NCBI GenBank assembly: GCA_964468205.1
Contig: CAYXVG010000004.1
Coordinates: 1 to 64,000 of the forward strand
Direction of reading: 5' to 3'
DNA: 64,000 nucleotides
Source: CAWELS01 sp964468205
GTDB taxonomy: Bacteria > Acidobacteriota > Terriglobia > Bryobacterales > Bryobacteraceae
The notes under the pieces are model-generated. The model made no database searches and was not told the DNA's origin. It worked only from the letters and a program-made list of their open reading frames with translations. Position numbers and translations under genes: made by a program. Shown here piece by piece: positions 44,626 through 54,658 of this stretch. Position 1 is the first letter of the stretch; every line of letters starts with the position of its first letter.

Positions 44626-45828
44626 TCAGCTCGTGTTCTCCGCCCGCTGCATGAGAATCCTCGCCAGCGGGAGGCTGAGCCTCCGCACGCGCCGTCCGTT
44701 CCAGTACACCGCTGGCGTTGAGTCTACCTTAATATCGAGGGCCAAGTCGATATCCCGGCGGACCTTCCGGGCGACCTCCTGGCTCTGTAAATCGGCGTGC
44801 ATCTGCGCCGGATCGAGACCGATCGCCCGGGCCACCTCCGCCAGTTGCTCACCATTCTCCAGGCCCGCCTCGTAAAGAGCGTCATGATACTCCCAAAACT
44901 TACCCTGCCGCCGCGCCGCCTCGGCCGCCGCGGCCGCCGGGCAGCTCAACGGATGCATGTCGCTCCGCATGATCGGATTGCACTGATCGCTCAGCGGGAA
45001 GTGCTTGAACACGAAGGCCACATCGTCGCCGAACTCCTCCTTGAGCTCACGGGACCAGATGGCGAAGTTCCGGCAAGCGGGACACTCAAAATCGCTGAAA
45101 ATCACCATTTTGACCGGAGCGTCCGGCCGGCCGAGGATCGGATCGTCCATGCCAACCGGGATGGCAACGGGTTCCGCCGCCATAATCTCGTCCGCCAAGG
45201 CCCTCGCGGCGCTTGCGCTGCCCGGCTCTCTCGCCTCTGCCACCTGTATCCCGGCGTACTGATACACCACGATCCCAAAAAGAGCGACCGTCAAAAGCCC
45301 CAGCGCCCTCCACCGCGCGAAGGGATCCTGCCGCTCCTCCCCAGACGCCTGCCATCGGCGCCACACGCCGCCGGCAAACAACAGCGGGGAGCCGCCCATC
45401 CGGGCAGCGATCACGGCCGGCAGCGCCAGGTTGATTACGTGAACCACCATGCACAAGGGGCACAGGGGCGTGTCGCCGAACGTCAACTCGGCCGCCAGCA
45501 CGGCGCTGCCGGCCAGGCCCGCGAGTGAAAGCAGAAACACCGCCACGGTCGCCTCCGGATCGAAGCCGTCTCCCATCATCCACCCCAACGCCAGGAGCAT
45601 CCCCAGAACTGCGAAATAAACGAGCCCCCACCCGGCCAGCGGCATCCCGAGCACCGTCGCCCACTCGCTCAACAGAGCCCCCTCACAGCTCGAGCCGAAA
45701 ACCGCCGCGCATACGTCGCCCCCGGGACCAATCGCAACTTCGAGATCGAGGCGCAGCAAATAATAGGACGTCGCCAGCCCAACCGCAACAAGCGCCATCG
45801 CCGCGGCAGTGAGGATCGTCCGTTTCAC
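44626..45828 (-). CDS. Vitamin K epoxide reductase-DsbA-like thioredoxin fusion
   Basis: A 400-residue membrane protein for disulphide formation. The N-terminal half has five hydrophobic segments with VKOR features: loop cysteines (VCAAVFGSSCEG) and the quinone-side CxxC in TPLCPLCMVVH. The C-terminal half, after residue ~220, is a periplasmic thioredoxin-fold domain with the active site FECPACRNF and a cis-Pro region (VDSTPAVYWNG). The fusion should reoxidise its own DsbA-like domain with quinone. Such fusions are known in Cyanobacteria, Actinobacteria and Acidobacteria. GTG start at 45828. Confidence 0.9.
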   Translation of the reverse strand: MKRTILTAAAMALVAVGLATSYYLLRLDLEVAIGPGGDVCAAVFGSSCEGALLSEWATVLGMPLAGWGLVYFAVLGMLLALGWMMGDGFDPEATVAVFLLSLAGLAGSAVLAAELTFGDTPLCPLCMVVHVINLALPAVIAARMGGSPLLFAGGVWRRWQASGEERQDPFARWRALGLLTVALFGIVVYQYAGIQVAEAREPGSASAARALADEIMAAEPVAIPVGMDDPILGRPDAPVKMVIFSDFECPACRNFAIWSRELKEEFGDDVAFVFKHFPLSDQCNPIMRSDMHPLSCPAAAAAEAARRQGKFWEYHDALYEAGLENGEQLAEVARAIGLDPAQMHADLQSQEVARKVRRDIDLALDIKVDSTPAVYWNGRRVRRLSLPLARILMQRAENTS

Positions 45829-46622
45829 GAGTACCTATTGTAGGCGATCTCGTTTGGCAGGCTGCTACCGAGTCCCGCTGTAACACCGTCGCTCGCTGGA
45901 GCGGGCATCCAGCCGGCCATGGCCGTTTTCAGCAGTTTGTCAGGGATCTCCGGCACGTAGAACAAAGCCCGCTCGGAAAGCTCCCGGCAGGTGCTTCTGC
46001 TTGCGTGATCTTTATCTCCTGTTTGAACGCGGCCTCGGACCAGGCCCTGTGGCGCTCTGCCAGCCGGTTCGCTGCGGCGGCGCAAGCGTCCGGCTACAGC
46101 CAGTCGTGCGCGTCCCACCGCCTCGGATGTTCTCCTTCCGTTCGCGTTGCGGCGCACCACCGGCTGGACGAGAAACTGACCCGGTTGCATCGTGGGCTCA
46201 GTCCAACCGGACTGGTGACGCAAGATCCCACCGAGCACAAAGCCCGGCGCGCCGGTGGCTTCGTTTGGTCAGTTTCTCGATCCCCGCATCCGCACTAATG
46301 GTTCCGGCTGGTTGAAGAAATTTATCTCTATTCACATCAATGACTTTGGCGGCGCCTTCCGGTTTGCGCGAAACGCTGGCCGCGATAATGGACACTGGGA
46401 CCGCCACCCTCGCCCACACTGCGGTTCCATGGTGGCGTTGGGAGGAGATTTTTTACACGACACGGAAATAAGCCGGCTCTTGCGTCACACGGCCGATTGA
46501 GCGGCTTACAAACTTGACTGAGTTACACTAAGACTATTGAATATCTGTACACTCACATGATACAATGCAAACAGTGAAGCAGTAACTATCCCCAAACGGC
46601 AAAGTCTACATAGGAGAGATAG
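45829..46622. other. Long intergenic stretch upstream of clpB
   Basis: About 790 bases without a convincing gene. A 137-residue minus frame (45825-46238) and short frames on both strands lack start signals and domain features. One piece (GGILRHQSGW) faintly recalls outer-membrane receptor sequence, so a decayed gene is possible. The last ~110 bases are AT-richer and hold the clpB promoter. Confidence 0.5.
46537..46566 (+). promoter_or_regulatory. Promoter of clpB
   Basis: TTGAAT (46537-46542), an 18-base spacer and TACAAT (46561-46566) lie 57 bases before the clpB ATG in an AT-rich patch. AGGAGAG precedes the start by a few bases. The promoter looks vegetative; a heat-shock operator is not clear. 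Confidence 0.6.
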
Positions 46623-49250
46623 ATGGACATCAACCGCTTTACCGAAAAGCTCCAGGAGGGCGTCCGAGCCGCTCAATCGAAGGCCGTGCGCTTCGGGAAC
46701 CAGCAGGTTGATGTGGAGCACCTTTTCAACACCCTGCTCGAACAGGAAGGCGGCCTCGCTCCCTCGATCCTGCTAAAGGCCGGACTCGACGCCAAACAGA
46801 TCCACCAGCGGATCGAGAAGGAGATCGAGCGCTTGCCAAAGGTCTCCTCGCCGACGGGAGCCACCGACCAAATCTACGTTACCGGCCGCCTGCAGCAACT
46901 CTTCACCAAGGCCGAGGACGAGGCCAAGCGCCTCAAGGACGACTACATTTCGGTTGAACACGTTGTCCTCGCCGCCACCGGCGACGGGGGTGCGGCCGGA
47001 CGCATTTTGAAGGAGTCCGGAGCCAGCCGCGAGCGTCTCATGAAGGCGCTGCAAGAAGTGCGCGGCAACCAGCGGGTGACCTCCCAGAATCCGGAGGAGA
47101 CCTATCAGGCGCTCGAGCGGTACGGACGTGACCTGACCCAACTGGCCGCCCAGGACAAGCTCGATCCGGTGATCGGCCGCGACGAGGAGATCAGGCGCGT
47201 CATGCAGGTGCTGTCGCGGCGCACGAAAAACAACCCGGTCCTGATCGGTGAACCTGGCGTCGGAAAGACCGCCATCGCCGAGGGACTGGCTCGCCGCATT
47301 GTCCGGGGCGACGTACCGGAGGGATTGAAGAACAAGCGCGTCGTATCCCTCGATATGGGCGCCCTCATCGCCGGGGCGAAGTTCCGTGGCGAGTTTGAGG
47401 AGCGGCTGAAAGCCGTGCTCAAGGAGGTACAGTCCTCCGAGGGAGATATCATTCTCTTCATCGATGAGCTCCACACCGTGGTCGGCGCCGGAAAGGCGGA
47501 AGGAGCGATGGATGCGGGCAATCTGCTGAAGCCGATGCTCGCCCGCGGGGAACTGCACTGCATCGGCGCTACGACGCTCGATGAATACAGGAAGAACGTC
47601 GAAAAAGATGCGGCGCTCGAACGCCGCTTTCAGCCCGTGCTGGTCGATCAGCCTTCCGTCGAGGACACAATCTCGATTCTCCGCGGCCTGAAAGACCGCT
47701 ATGAGGTCCACCACGGCGTCCGCATCAAGGACTCCGCGCTGGTGGCGGCGGCCGTCCTTTCCAACCGCTACATCTCGGACCGGTTCCTGCCGGACAAGGC
47801 GATTGACCTCGTCGATGAATCCGCCGCCAAGTTGCGCACCGAAATGGACTCCATGCCGGCCGATCTCGACGAAATCCACCGCCGCACGATGCAGCTTGAA
47901 ATCGAGCGCGAGGCGCTCCGCAAGGAGAAGGACGAAGCCTCCCGCGACCGTCTGCAGCGTCTGGAAAAAGAGTTGGCGGACCTGAAGACGGAGGGGAACG
48001 CCCTGCAGGCCCGCTGGCAGTCGGAGAAAGAAGCCGTGCAGCGCGTCCGCAAGCTGCGGGAGCAGATCGAGGAGACCAAAATCCAGATCGAGCGGGCCGA
48101 ACGCGAATATGACCTTAACAAGGCCGCCGAGCTGAAATACGGCCGTCTCAGCGAACTCGAGCGCGAACTGCTCGAAGCCGAGAAGAAGGGCGAGGATCGC
48201 ACCGCCGGACCACGCCTGCTCAAGGAGGAAGTCGACGAGGAGGACATCGCCCAGGTGGTGAGCCGCTGGACCGGTGTTCCGGTGGCGAAACTGCTCGAGG
48301 GCGAGATGCAGAAGCTGCTCCACCTCGAAGACTCGCTTCACGAACGCGTCGTCGGCCAGGACGAAGCGGTGCGAGCCACCGCCGAAGCCGTGATGCGCGC
48401 CCGAGCCGGTCTCAAGGACCCGAACCGCCCGATCGGCAGCTTCATCTTCCTCGGACCCACCGGCGTGGGCAAAACCGAACTCGCCCGCGCCCTCGCCGAA
48501 GCCCTATTCGATGATGAGCGATCCATGATCCGGATCGACATGTCCGAGTACCAGGAGAAGCACACCGTCGCGCGCCTCGTCGGCGCGCCTCCCGGCTACG
48601 TCGGCTATGAGGAGGGCGGCCAGCTCACGGAAGCCGTGCGCCGCCGGCCCTACTCCGTGATTCTGTTCGACGAAATCGAAAAGGCGCACTCCGACGTCTT
48701 CAACGTGCTGCTGCAGATTCTCGACGACGGCCGTCTCACCGACGGCCAGGGACGGACGGTGGATTTCAAGAACACCATCGTGATTATGACTTCGAACATC
48801 GGCAGCCACCGGATTCTCGAATTCCGGGGCTCCGGCGAGGGCGAGCACGAGCTGATGAAGATCGCCGTGCTCGAGGAGCTACGCCGCCAGTTCAGGCCCG
48901 AGTTCCTCAATCGTGTCGACGAAGTGATCGTCTTCCATGCTTTGACCGACGAGGAGCTGATCCAGATCGTCGACATCCAACTCGCCGGCCTCCGCCAGCG
49001 GCTCGCCGGCCGCCACATTCGCATCGAACTGACCCCTGCCGCGCGGAAGCACCTGGTCCGCGTCGGTTATGACCCGACCTATGGTGCGCGCCCCCTAAAA
49101 CGCGCCATTCAAAAGGAGATTGAAAACCCGCTGGCGCGGATGCTGCTCGATGGATCCATCCGTGGTCATCAGACCATTAGCGTGGATTTCGATTCCGAAA
49201 CCGGCAATCTTAACTTCGAAACCGTGGAGGTTGTGAATGCTCCAGAGTAG
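46623..49250 (+). CDS. clpB: ATP-dependent disaggregase ClpB
   Basis: An 875-residue Hsp100 chaperone that with DnaK extracts proteins from aggregates. It has an N-terminal Clp repeat domain (~1-150), NBD1 with GEPGVGKTA and ILFIDELHTVVG, the long middle coiled coil (~400-530), which separates ClpB from ClpA, and NBD2 with GPTGVGKTE and VILFDEIEKAHSDV. ATG 46623. It is followed after 71 bases by an Hsp20 gene and then lon, forming a protein-quality cluster. Confidence 0.97.
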   Translation: MDINRFTEKLQEGVRAAQSKAVRFGNQQVDVEHLFNTLLEQEGGLAPSILLKAGLDAKQIHQRIEKEIERLPKVSSPTGATDQIYVTGRLQQLFTKAEDEAKRLKDDYISVEHVVLAATGDGGAAGRILKESGASRERLMKALQEVRGNQRVTSQNPEETYQALERYGRDLTQLAAQDKLDPVIGRDEEIRRVMQVLSRRTKNNPVLIGEPGVGKTAIAEGLARRIVRGDVPEGLKNKRVVSLDMGALIAGAKFRGEFEERLKAVLKEVQSSEGDIILFIDELHTVVGAGKAEGAMDAGNLLKPMLARGELHCIGATTLDEYRKNVEKDAALERRFQPVLVDQPSVEDTISILRGLKDRYEVHHGVRIKDSALVAAAVLSNRYISDRFLPDKAIDLVDESAAKLRTEMDSMPADLDEIHRRTMQLEIEREALRKEKDEASRDRLQRLEKELADLKTEGNALQARWQSEKEAVQRVRKLREQIEETKIQIERAEREYDLNKAAELKYGRLSELERELLEAEKKGEDRTAGPRLLKEEVDEEDIAQVVSRWTGVPVAKLLEGEMQKLLHLEDSLHERVVGQDEAVRATAEAVMRARAGLKDPNRPIGSFIFLGPTGVGKTELARALAEALFDDERSMIRIDMSEYQEKHTVARLVGAPPGYVGYEEGGQLTEAVRRRPYSVILFDEIEKAHSDVFNVLLQILDDGRLTDGQGRTVDFKNTIVIMTSNIGSHRILEFRGSGEGEHELMKIAVLEELRRQFRPEFLNRVDEVIVFHALTDEELIQIVDIQLAGLRQRLAGRHIRIELTPAARKHLVRVGYDPTYGARPLKRAIQKEIENPLARMLLDGSIRGHQTISVDFDSETGNLNFETVEVVNAPE

Positions 49251-49321
49251 GAACGGTGGAACTCGTGGGAAGGGCCGCCGGTCTTCGTTGACGAGATAAG
49301 CATGGATAAAATCCGCGCCGC

Positions 49322-49708
49322 ATGATCGCGCGTGAGATCCTGGTACTAGATCCTATGTCGCAAAAACCGAGGCACATGACTATGCTTTATTCTTCCGTTG
49401 TCGAACCGGCCACGGGTACGAACTGGCGTCCGGCCGCGGACGTCTACCGCACTAAGGACGGCTGGCTCCTGAAATTCGAGCTCGCCGGCGTGCTGATGGA
49501 CGACCTCAGCGTTATGGCTCGCGGCTCCGCGCTTACCGTGAGGGGAATCCGGCGTGATCAGACCAGGGAAGAAGGCTGCAGCCAGTATTCGCTCGAGATC
49601 CTTTACAGCCGCTTTGAGCGCACGGTCCATCTGCCTTGTGAAATCGAGTCCGGGACGCTGGACATCCAATATAAGAACGGTATATTGTTGGTCCGCGTGA
49701 CCATCTGA
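49322..49708 (+). CDS. Small heat shock protein, Hsp20/alpha-crystallin family
   Basis: A chaperone that holds unfolding proteins. The alpha-crystallin domain runs from WRPAADVYRTKDGWLLKFEL to the last strand, with ERTVHLPCEIE and the family end YKNGILLVRV. The exact start is uncertain: ATG 49322 gives 128 residues, while ATG 49355 or 49376 would give 117 or 110. It ends directly after the core (no C-terminal I-x-I extension), which may limit oligomer assembly. It sits between clpB and lon, 18 bases from the latter. Confidence 0.85.
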   Translation: MIAREILVLDPMSQKPRHMTMLYSSVVEPATGTNWRPAADVYRTKDGWLLKFELAGVLMDDLSVMARGSALTVRGIRRDQTREEGCSQYSLEILYSRFERTVHLPCEIESGTLDIQYKNGILLVRVTI

Positions 49709-49726
49709 TAGATCGGGGGATACGTT

Positions 49727-52099
49727 ATGAGTGAAGAACAAAGACAAGAAATGATTCAAACTCTCCCGCTTCTGCCGCTGAAGAATACCGCTCTGTTTCC
49801 GCATTTGCTGATGCCCCTTTCCGTGGGGCGGGCGAAATCAGTGGCCGCGGTAGAAGCCGCGCTGGCCACCGAGGAAAAAGAACTCGCGGTCTTTGCGCAG
49901 AAGGATGCATCGGTGGACGTACCGGAGCACGACGACCTTTATACCTACGGGACGAAGGCCGTGGTCCGCAAGGTAGCCCGCCCAAATGAGAACAGCGTTG
50001 AGTTGCTTGTGCTTGGCGTCGAACGCGTCATGCTGTTGTCGACCGAGGACACCGAGGAGGGCAAGTTTCGCCAGGCCAAGGTGCGAATTTCGCCGCCGCC
50101 CTGCGAATTGACAGCGGAAACCGAAGCGGTGCAGCGTTCCGTGGTGGAGCTTGCCGGTAAAGTAATCGCCATGGCCCAGCCACAGATGCAGATGGATCTC
50201 AGCCAACTCGTTCCCGGCAAGGAAGATCCGATGAAACTCTGCTTCCTGGTCGCGTCGATGATGGGACTTGGGCTCGAAAAAGAGCAGGCCCTGCTCGAGG
50301 CGCAAACCTGCACCGACGGCCTGCGCCTCCTTCACAACTACCTCTCCCATGAGAAGCAGGTACTGGAGTTGCGCACCAAGATCGCCGACGAAGCCCGCAG
50401 CGAAATGAGCAAGGAGCAGCGCGAATACCTGCTGCGCCAGCAGATGCGCGCCATCCAGCAGGAACTCGGCGAGAAAAATCCCGAGCAAGCCGACGTCGAG
50501 TTGCTCAGGGAACGCCTCGAGGAGACCGAACTTCCAGACGAGGTGCGCAAGGAAGCAGACCGCGAGCTGCGCCGTCTGGAGCGGCTGCCGGTGCAATCCC
50601 CCGACCACCACGTCAGCCGGACCTATCTCGAACTCGTGCTCGAGCTTCCCTGGTTCGAAATGACCGAGGATAGCCTCGACATCGCCCGGGCGCGGCAGAT
50701 TCTCGACGAGGACCACTACGATCTCAAGGAAGTGAAAGAGCGCATCCTCGAACACCTCGGGGTCTTAAAAATGAATCCGGAGGCCAAGGCGCCTATTCTC
50801 TGCTTCGTTGGCCCTCCAGGAACCGGAAAGACCTCGCTGGGACACTCCATCGCCCGCGCTCTCGGCCGCAAGTTCGAGCGCTTCAGCCTTGGCGGCATGC
50901 ATGACGAGGCCGAGCTCCGCGGCCACCGCCGTACTTACATCGGCGCCATGCCTGGCCGCCTCATTCAGTCCATCCGGCGCGCCGGAGCAAGGAACCCGGT
51001 GCTGATGCTGGACGAGGTCGACAAACTCGGCCGCGACTTCCGGGGCGATCCCGCGTCGGCGCTGCTCGAAGTGCTCGACCCGGAACAGAATAATTCGTTC
51101 CGTGACAACTATCTCGACCTCGCTTTCGATCTCTCGAAGGTGATGTTCATCACTACCGCTAATACGCTCGACACCATTCCGCAGCCCCTGCTCGACCGCA
51201 TGGAGGTCCTCCGGTTGGCTGGTTACGCGGAAATGGAGAAGGTCGAGATTGCCAAGCGCTTCCTCATTCCAAGACAGCTCAAGGAAGCGGGGCTCACGGC
51301 CGTGCAGTGCAATATAACCGGTGAAGCGCTCACCTCGCTGATTCGCAATTACACCCGCGAAGCGGGACTGCGGCGGCTGGAGCGGGCGATCGGCCGCGTC
51401 TGCCGCAAGGTGGCGTTGCGATTCGCCGAAGGCGATACCAGTCCCTTCGAGGTCAAGCCGGACGACCTGCTCGACATGCTTGGTCCCTACCCCTTTACCC
51501 CCGAGGAGGCCCGGAAGGAAGTCCCTCCGGGTGTGGCCATGGGCCTCGCCTGGACGCCCGTGGGCGGAGAGGTGCTCTATATCGAAGCCACCAAGATTCC
51601 CGGGGGCAAGGACTTGACCATCACCGGCCAGCTCGGGGATGTCATGAAAGAATCCGTCCAGGCGGCCTCGAGCTGGATCCGCTCCCATGCCAGCCTGCTG
51701 GGCATTGATCAAGGCGCGTTCAAGGATTCCGGCGTGCATCTGCATGTACCGGCGGGGGCGACCCCAAAAGACGGCCCTTCGGCGGGAATTACGGCTGCCG
51801 TGGCGCTGACCTCGCTCTACGCGGACGCGCCGGTCCGTACCGATACCGCCATGACCGGCGAGATCACCCTCACCGGCCTCGTCCTTCCAATCGGAGGTCT
51901 GAAGGAGAAGGTGCTCGCCGCCAGGCGCGCCGGCATTAACCGCGTCGTGATTCCGAAACACAACGAGAAGGACCTGCGGGACCTGCCCGACGACGTCCGC
52001 GAGGAAATGCAGTTCTTCCCCGTGGAGCGGATCGAGGAAGTGCTCGAGCAGACCCTCCCGGCGTTAGCCGAACGGCTCGCCGCGGCCCACGCTGGCTGA
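49727..52099 (+). CDS. lon: ATP-dependent Lon protease
   Basis: A 790-residue cytosolic AAA+ protease. It has the LON substrate-binding domain (~12-200), a coiled-coil stretch, the AAA module with VGPPGTGKTSLGHSIA and LMLDEVDKLG, and the C-terminal protease with the Ser nucleophile in TPKDGPSAGI and the Lys partner in GGLKEKVLAARRAG. Full bacterial LonA length. GGGGGAT precedes ATG 49727. A hairpin at 52123-52142 follows. It is the third gene of the clpB-hsp20-lon run. Confidence 0.97.
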   Translation: MSEEQRQEMIQTLPLLPLKNTALFPHLLMPLSVGRAKSVAAVEAALATEEKELAVFAQKDASVDVPEHDDLYTYGTKAVVRKVARPNENSVELLVLGVERVMLLSTEDTEEGKFRQAKVRISPPPCELTAETEAVQRSVVELAGKVIAMAQPQMQMDLSQLVPGKEDPMKLCFLVASMMGLGLEKEQALLEAQTCTDGLRLLHNYLSHEKQVLELRTKIADEARSEMSKEQREYLLRQQMRAIQQELGEKNPEQADVELLRERLEETELPDEVRKEADRELRRLERLPVQSPDHHVSRTYLELVLELPWFEMTEDSLDIARARQILDEDHYDLKEVKERILEHLGVLKMNPEAKAPILCFVGPPGTGKTSLGHSIARALGRKFERFSLGGMHDEAELRGHRRTYIGAMPGRLIQSIRRAGARNPVLMLDEVDKLGRDFRGDPASALLEVLDPEQNNSFRDNYLDLAFDLSKVMFITTANTLDTIPQPLLDRMEVLRLAGYAEMEKVEIAKRFLIPRQLKEAGLTAVQCNITGEALTSLIRNYTREAGLRRLERAIGRVCRKVALRFAEGDTSPFEVKPDDLLDMLGPYPFTPEEARKEVPPGVAMGLAWTPVGGEVLYIEATKIPGGKDLTITGQLGDVMKESVQAASSWIRSHASLLGIDQGAFKDSGVHLHVPAGATPKDGPSAGITAAVALTSLYADAPVRTDTAMTGEITLTGLVLPIGGLKEKVLAARRAGINRVVIPKHNEKDLRDLPDDVREEMQFFPVERIEEVLEQTLPALAERLAAAHAG

Positions 52100-52122
52100 A
52101 ACAGACCGTCTTTGCTCCCGGC

Positions 52123-52142
52123 GGCAGGCCGAAACGCCTGCC
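52123..52142 (+). terminator. Hairpin after lon
   Basis: GGCAGGC and GCCTGCC form a 7-base stem around CGAAAC, 23 bases after the lon stop and before the convergent gene that ends at 52184. No T run follows. Confidence 0.5.
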
Positions 52143-52183
52143 TCCGGCTCCCTGATCCAGGCTGCGGATAAGAAAACCTTGGC

Positions 52184-53449
52184 CTACCGTTCCGGCTCCA
52201 CTTCCCAGCGCATTCGGATCCCGGCCTCGATCACCGGCCGGTCGGCCGTCCAGTAGAGCACTCCTTGGCCGCGCTGAGTCTCGTTGACGAGAACCTGCAG
52301 GAAGCCCTTCCGGCGCTTTCTGAACGTCGGATCCAGTGACTTGGCCTCCTTCATGAGCGCGGACGAGCCGGAGGCTTCCCGCATCGTCGCGGTAAACGTG
52401 GCGCTCTGTCCACCGACTTCCAGGGTGTCGAACTGAAGGCCGACCACGTAATGGTCAACCGGGCGGTCGTGTTTCTCGAGCCGCACCAGTCTCCCCAGCA
52501 CGTTAGCGCCTTTCGGCGCGACGATTTCCTCGCCGTGTTTGAGCGGCTTGGCCAGCGTCCCGCGGATTCGGGAGCCGAGCACTGCTTGGCCTGGATCGAT
52601 CGCCTCCGCCAGAGTAACGTCAAGGCTGGCACGCGGCGGTAGTCGGAGTTCCGTGCCGGCCGCGGACTCATCCTCCGCGCCCGCCCCGGAGGAGTCGAAC
52701 GAAATACTCGACTCGCCCACGTATTGGCGGCAGAGAGAGAAGGCGCTTTCGTTCCGCCGGAGGCCGCCCGTGATGCTCAGCATATCCAGCCTCGAAGCGT
52801 TTGGAAGAAGAAAGCCGCCGGAGCCAATCTCGCGGCGGCCATACTCCATCGTATCCACCGCCTCCACCAAACCCAGCTCCGCCGGTATTTCATCCGCCAC
52901 TACGCGGAGGCGAACCAGGTCGAGCGTTTCGGAATCGGCCCAGAACGTGCCGTGAAAAGCGACGCGGGCCTGAAAGGGCGGCACACGCAGGCTGTAAGTG
53001 CTGCGTTCCCGGCTGACCGTGTAGTCGAACCTGTGAACCAATCGGCCACCGATCTCTTCCTCGCCCTGGTAAGAGTACGCCGGACCGTCGGCTACGAGAA
53101 CGTTCCGTGCGTGGAGAGCGAAGTTCCCGGTCCCGGCGGTTCCATGCTGAATGAGGTCGGCAAGATGCTGCTCGCCAAAGGCGCCGGAGTCGGGCCAGGC
53201 GAAGACTTCGCGGTCCCCGATCAGGCCCACCTCCACCTGAAGTCTGTCTACTTCGCGGAGCTCGGCGGAGTGCGGGTCCTTGCGGCTCCGCTCGATGGTC
53301 TGCAAACAGATGAAGTCCGGCATCCGCTCGAGGTTCGCGCGGGCTTTTTCCCGAATGGCGTCGAGAAGAATCGCGGAACCGCCGGAGGGTTGGCCCGCGG
53401 CGAGGCCGGCGGACAATAACAACACGAGCAATATCCCCAGCTTGCTCAT
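52184..53449 (-). CDS. Secreted acidobacterial protein of unknown function
   Basis: A 421-residue exported protein (signal peptide to LAAG). The mature start has RANLERMPDFICLQTIER, a motif I associate with large families of secreted Acidobacteriota hypotheticals, followed by beta-rich sequence (YSYQGEEEIGGRLVHRFDYTV, FHGTFWADSETLDLVRL). The C-terminal part has LGSRIRGTLAKPLKHGEEIV, like TrbI/VirB10-type beta barrels. It is probably periplasmic or outer-membrane associated; no function can be assigned. Confidence 0.75.
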   Translation of the reverse strand: MSKLGILLVLLLSAGLAAGQPSGGSAILLDAIREKARANLERMPDFICLQTIERSRKDPHSAELREVDRLQVEVGLIGDREVFAWPDSGAFGEQHLADLIQHGTAGTGNFALHARNVLVADGPAYSYQGEEEIGGRLVHRFDYTVSRERSTYSLRVPPFQARVAFHGTFWADSETLDLVRLRVVADEIPAELGLVEAVDTMEYGRREIGSGGFLLPNASRLDMLSITGGLRRNESAFSLCRQYVGESSISFDSSGAGAEDESAAGTELRLPPRASLDVTLAEAIDPGQAVLGSRIRGTLAKPLKHGEEIVAPKGANVLGRLVRLEKHDRPVDHYVVGLQFDTLEVGGQSATFTATMREASGSSALMKEAKSLDPTFRKRRKGFLQVLVNETQRGQGVLYWTADRPVIEAGIRMRWEVEPER

Positions 53450-53534
53450 GCGCCGATTATAAGGTCATTCGCTCGGATTGCCAGAGTAAAATTTGAACAA
53501 ATCGTGTCCCAACACGCTACCTCGCCGGCTCACG

Positions 53535-54533
53535 CTAGCCAGCGAAAATGTTGGCTTCGTAGATTCGGAGTATCAACTCCGTGGCCAAACGGCCGGAAGC
53601 CGCCGGAACCGCGGGCTCGCGGCCGGTTCGCACCGAATCGATGAAGTCGGCGATCACCGCTTCGTGGCCGGCTGTATCCGCAACGGTGGCGCTGGCGGCT
53701 CCGTCGTGGACTTCGAAGCCGCGGGCCGCCGGATTGTTAACGCCTTCGACGTTCCATCCCGTGATCTGATCGTTCTCCATCACCAATGACCCTTTCTCGG
53801 TAATGAGCTCGAAGCGGGTCGGATAGCCGGGCTTGCAGATTGTGGAGGCGGTAAAACTGGCGATCATGCCATCACCGTAGCGAAGCAGGGCCACCCCGTG
53901 GTCCTCCACCTCGATCTCGTGGGCGAAGGCGCCGCACATGCTGGTCACCTTGTCCGGAAGGCCGAAGAACCAGCAGAGCAGATCGGCGTTGTGGGCCGCC
54001 TGCTGGATGAACGGTCCCCCGCCGTCGATAGCCCATCCGCCCCGGTAACCCGCGGAATCGTAGTAGGCCTGGTCGCGGTAGTACTTGACATCCATCGTGG
54101 CCGCGAAGATGCGGCCCAGGCCGCCGCCATCAAGAAGCTTCTTTAGTGCGATATTGTCCGGACTCATCCGCCGCTGGAAGGTGACCGCGAGCGTGACCCC
54201 GGCTCTCTCGCACGCCGCCGTCATCCGGTCCATGTTCTCCCGCGTAACGTCGAGCACCTTCTCGACCAAAACATGCTTGCCCAGCGCCGCGGCCTCCTCC
54301 GCCCCCTGGTGGTGCAACCCGTTAGGCGTCGCCAGCGCCACCGCATCGAACGGTACGGTAACGTCCCGCAAGGACGGAAAGACCGGCGTCTCCGCCGGCA
54401 GACCTTCCGGCCGGCGCCCGCTGCGCGACACCAACCCGGCCAGCGCTGCGTCCGGAACATTGCCGATGGCTTGAATGTACGCCTTGCTGATCCCTCCGGA
54501 ACCCACGATCACGAAGCGAAACGGTTGACTCAT
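53535..54533 (-). CDS. Gfo/Idh/MocA family oxidoreductase
   Basis: A 332-residue NAD(P)-dependent dehydrogenase-type protein, cytosolic (no leader, unlike 25642-26835). It has the Rossmann start RFVIVGSGGISKAYIQ, the motif LVEKVLDVTRENMDRM in place of the usual EKP (the Pro is replaced by Val), and AIDGGGPFIQQAAHNADLL with the catalytic Asp/His region. It likely acts on a sugar or inositol derivative. It is divergent from the histidine kinase gene 125 bases away. Confidence 0.88.
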   Translation of the reverse strand: MSQPFRFVIVGSGGISKAYIQAIGNVPDAALAGLVSRSGRRPEGLPAETPVFPSLRDVTVPFDAVALATPNGLHHQGAEEAAALGKHVLVEKVLDVTRENMDRMTAACERAGVTLAVTFQRRMSPDNIALKKLLDGGGLGRIFAATMDVKYYRDQAYYDSAGYRGGWAIDGGGPFIQQAAHNADLLCWFFGLPDKVTSMCGAFAHEIEVEDHGVALLRYGDGMIASFTASTICKPGYPTRFELITEKGSLVMENDQITGWNVEGVNNPAARGFEVHDGAASATVADTAGHEAVIADFIDSVRTGREPAVPAASGRLATELILRIYEANIFAG

Positions 54534-54658
54534 GGCAAACCTCGCATCGGGCTATTGTAGCGTGGGCTGTCGCCGCGGCATCGCCATCCCGCTTGTTCGC
54601 CCTTTCTTTGTTCAATTGGGCTTGATTTGTCTTGGAAGTCGAGTACACTGCAACTACC

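Noticed and set aside
45825..46238. 137-residue minus-strand gene after the VKOR-DsbA gene
   Set aside because: Arg-rich, no start signal, overlaps the VKOR gene start, and similarity to outer-membrane receptors is too faint to claim a pseudogene.
46513..46533. HspR (HAIR-type) operator before clpB
   Set aside because: One half (CTTGACT) is close to the consensus CTTGAGT, but the other half (ACTAAGA) is poor; no hspR in the window.
46773..48341. 522-residue minus-strand open frame
   Set aside because: Antisense to clpB; Leu/Phe-rich shadow without domain structure.
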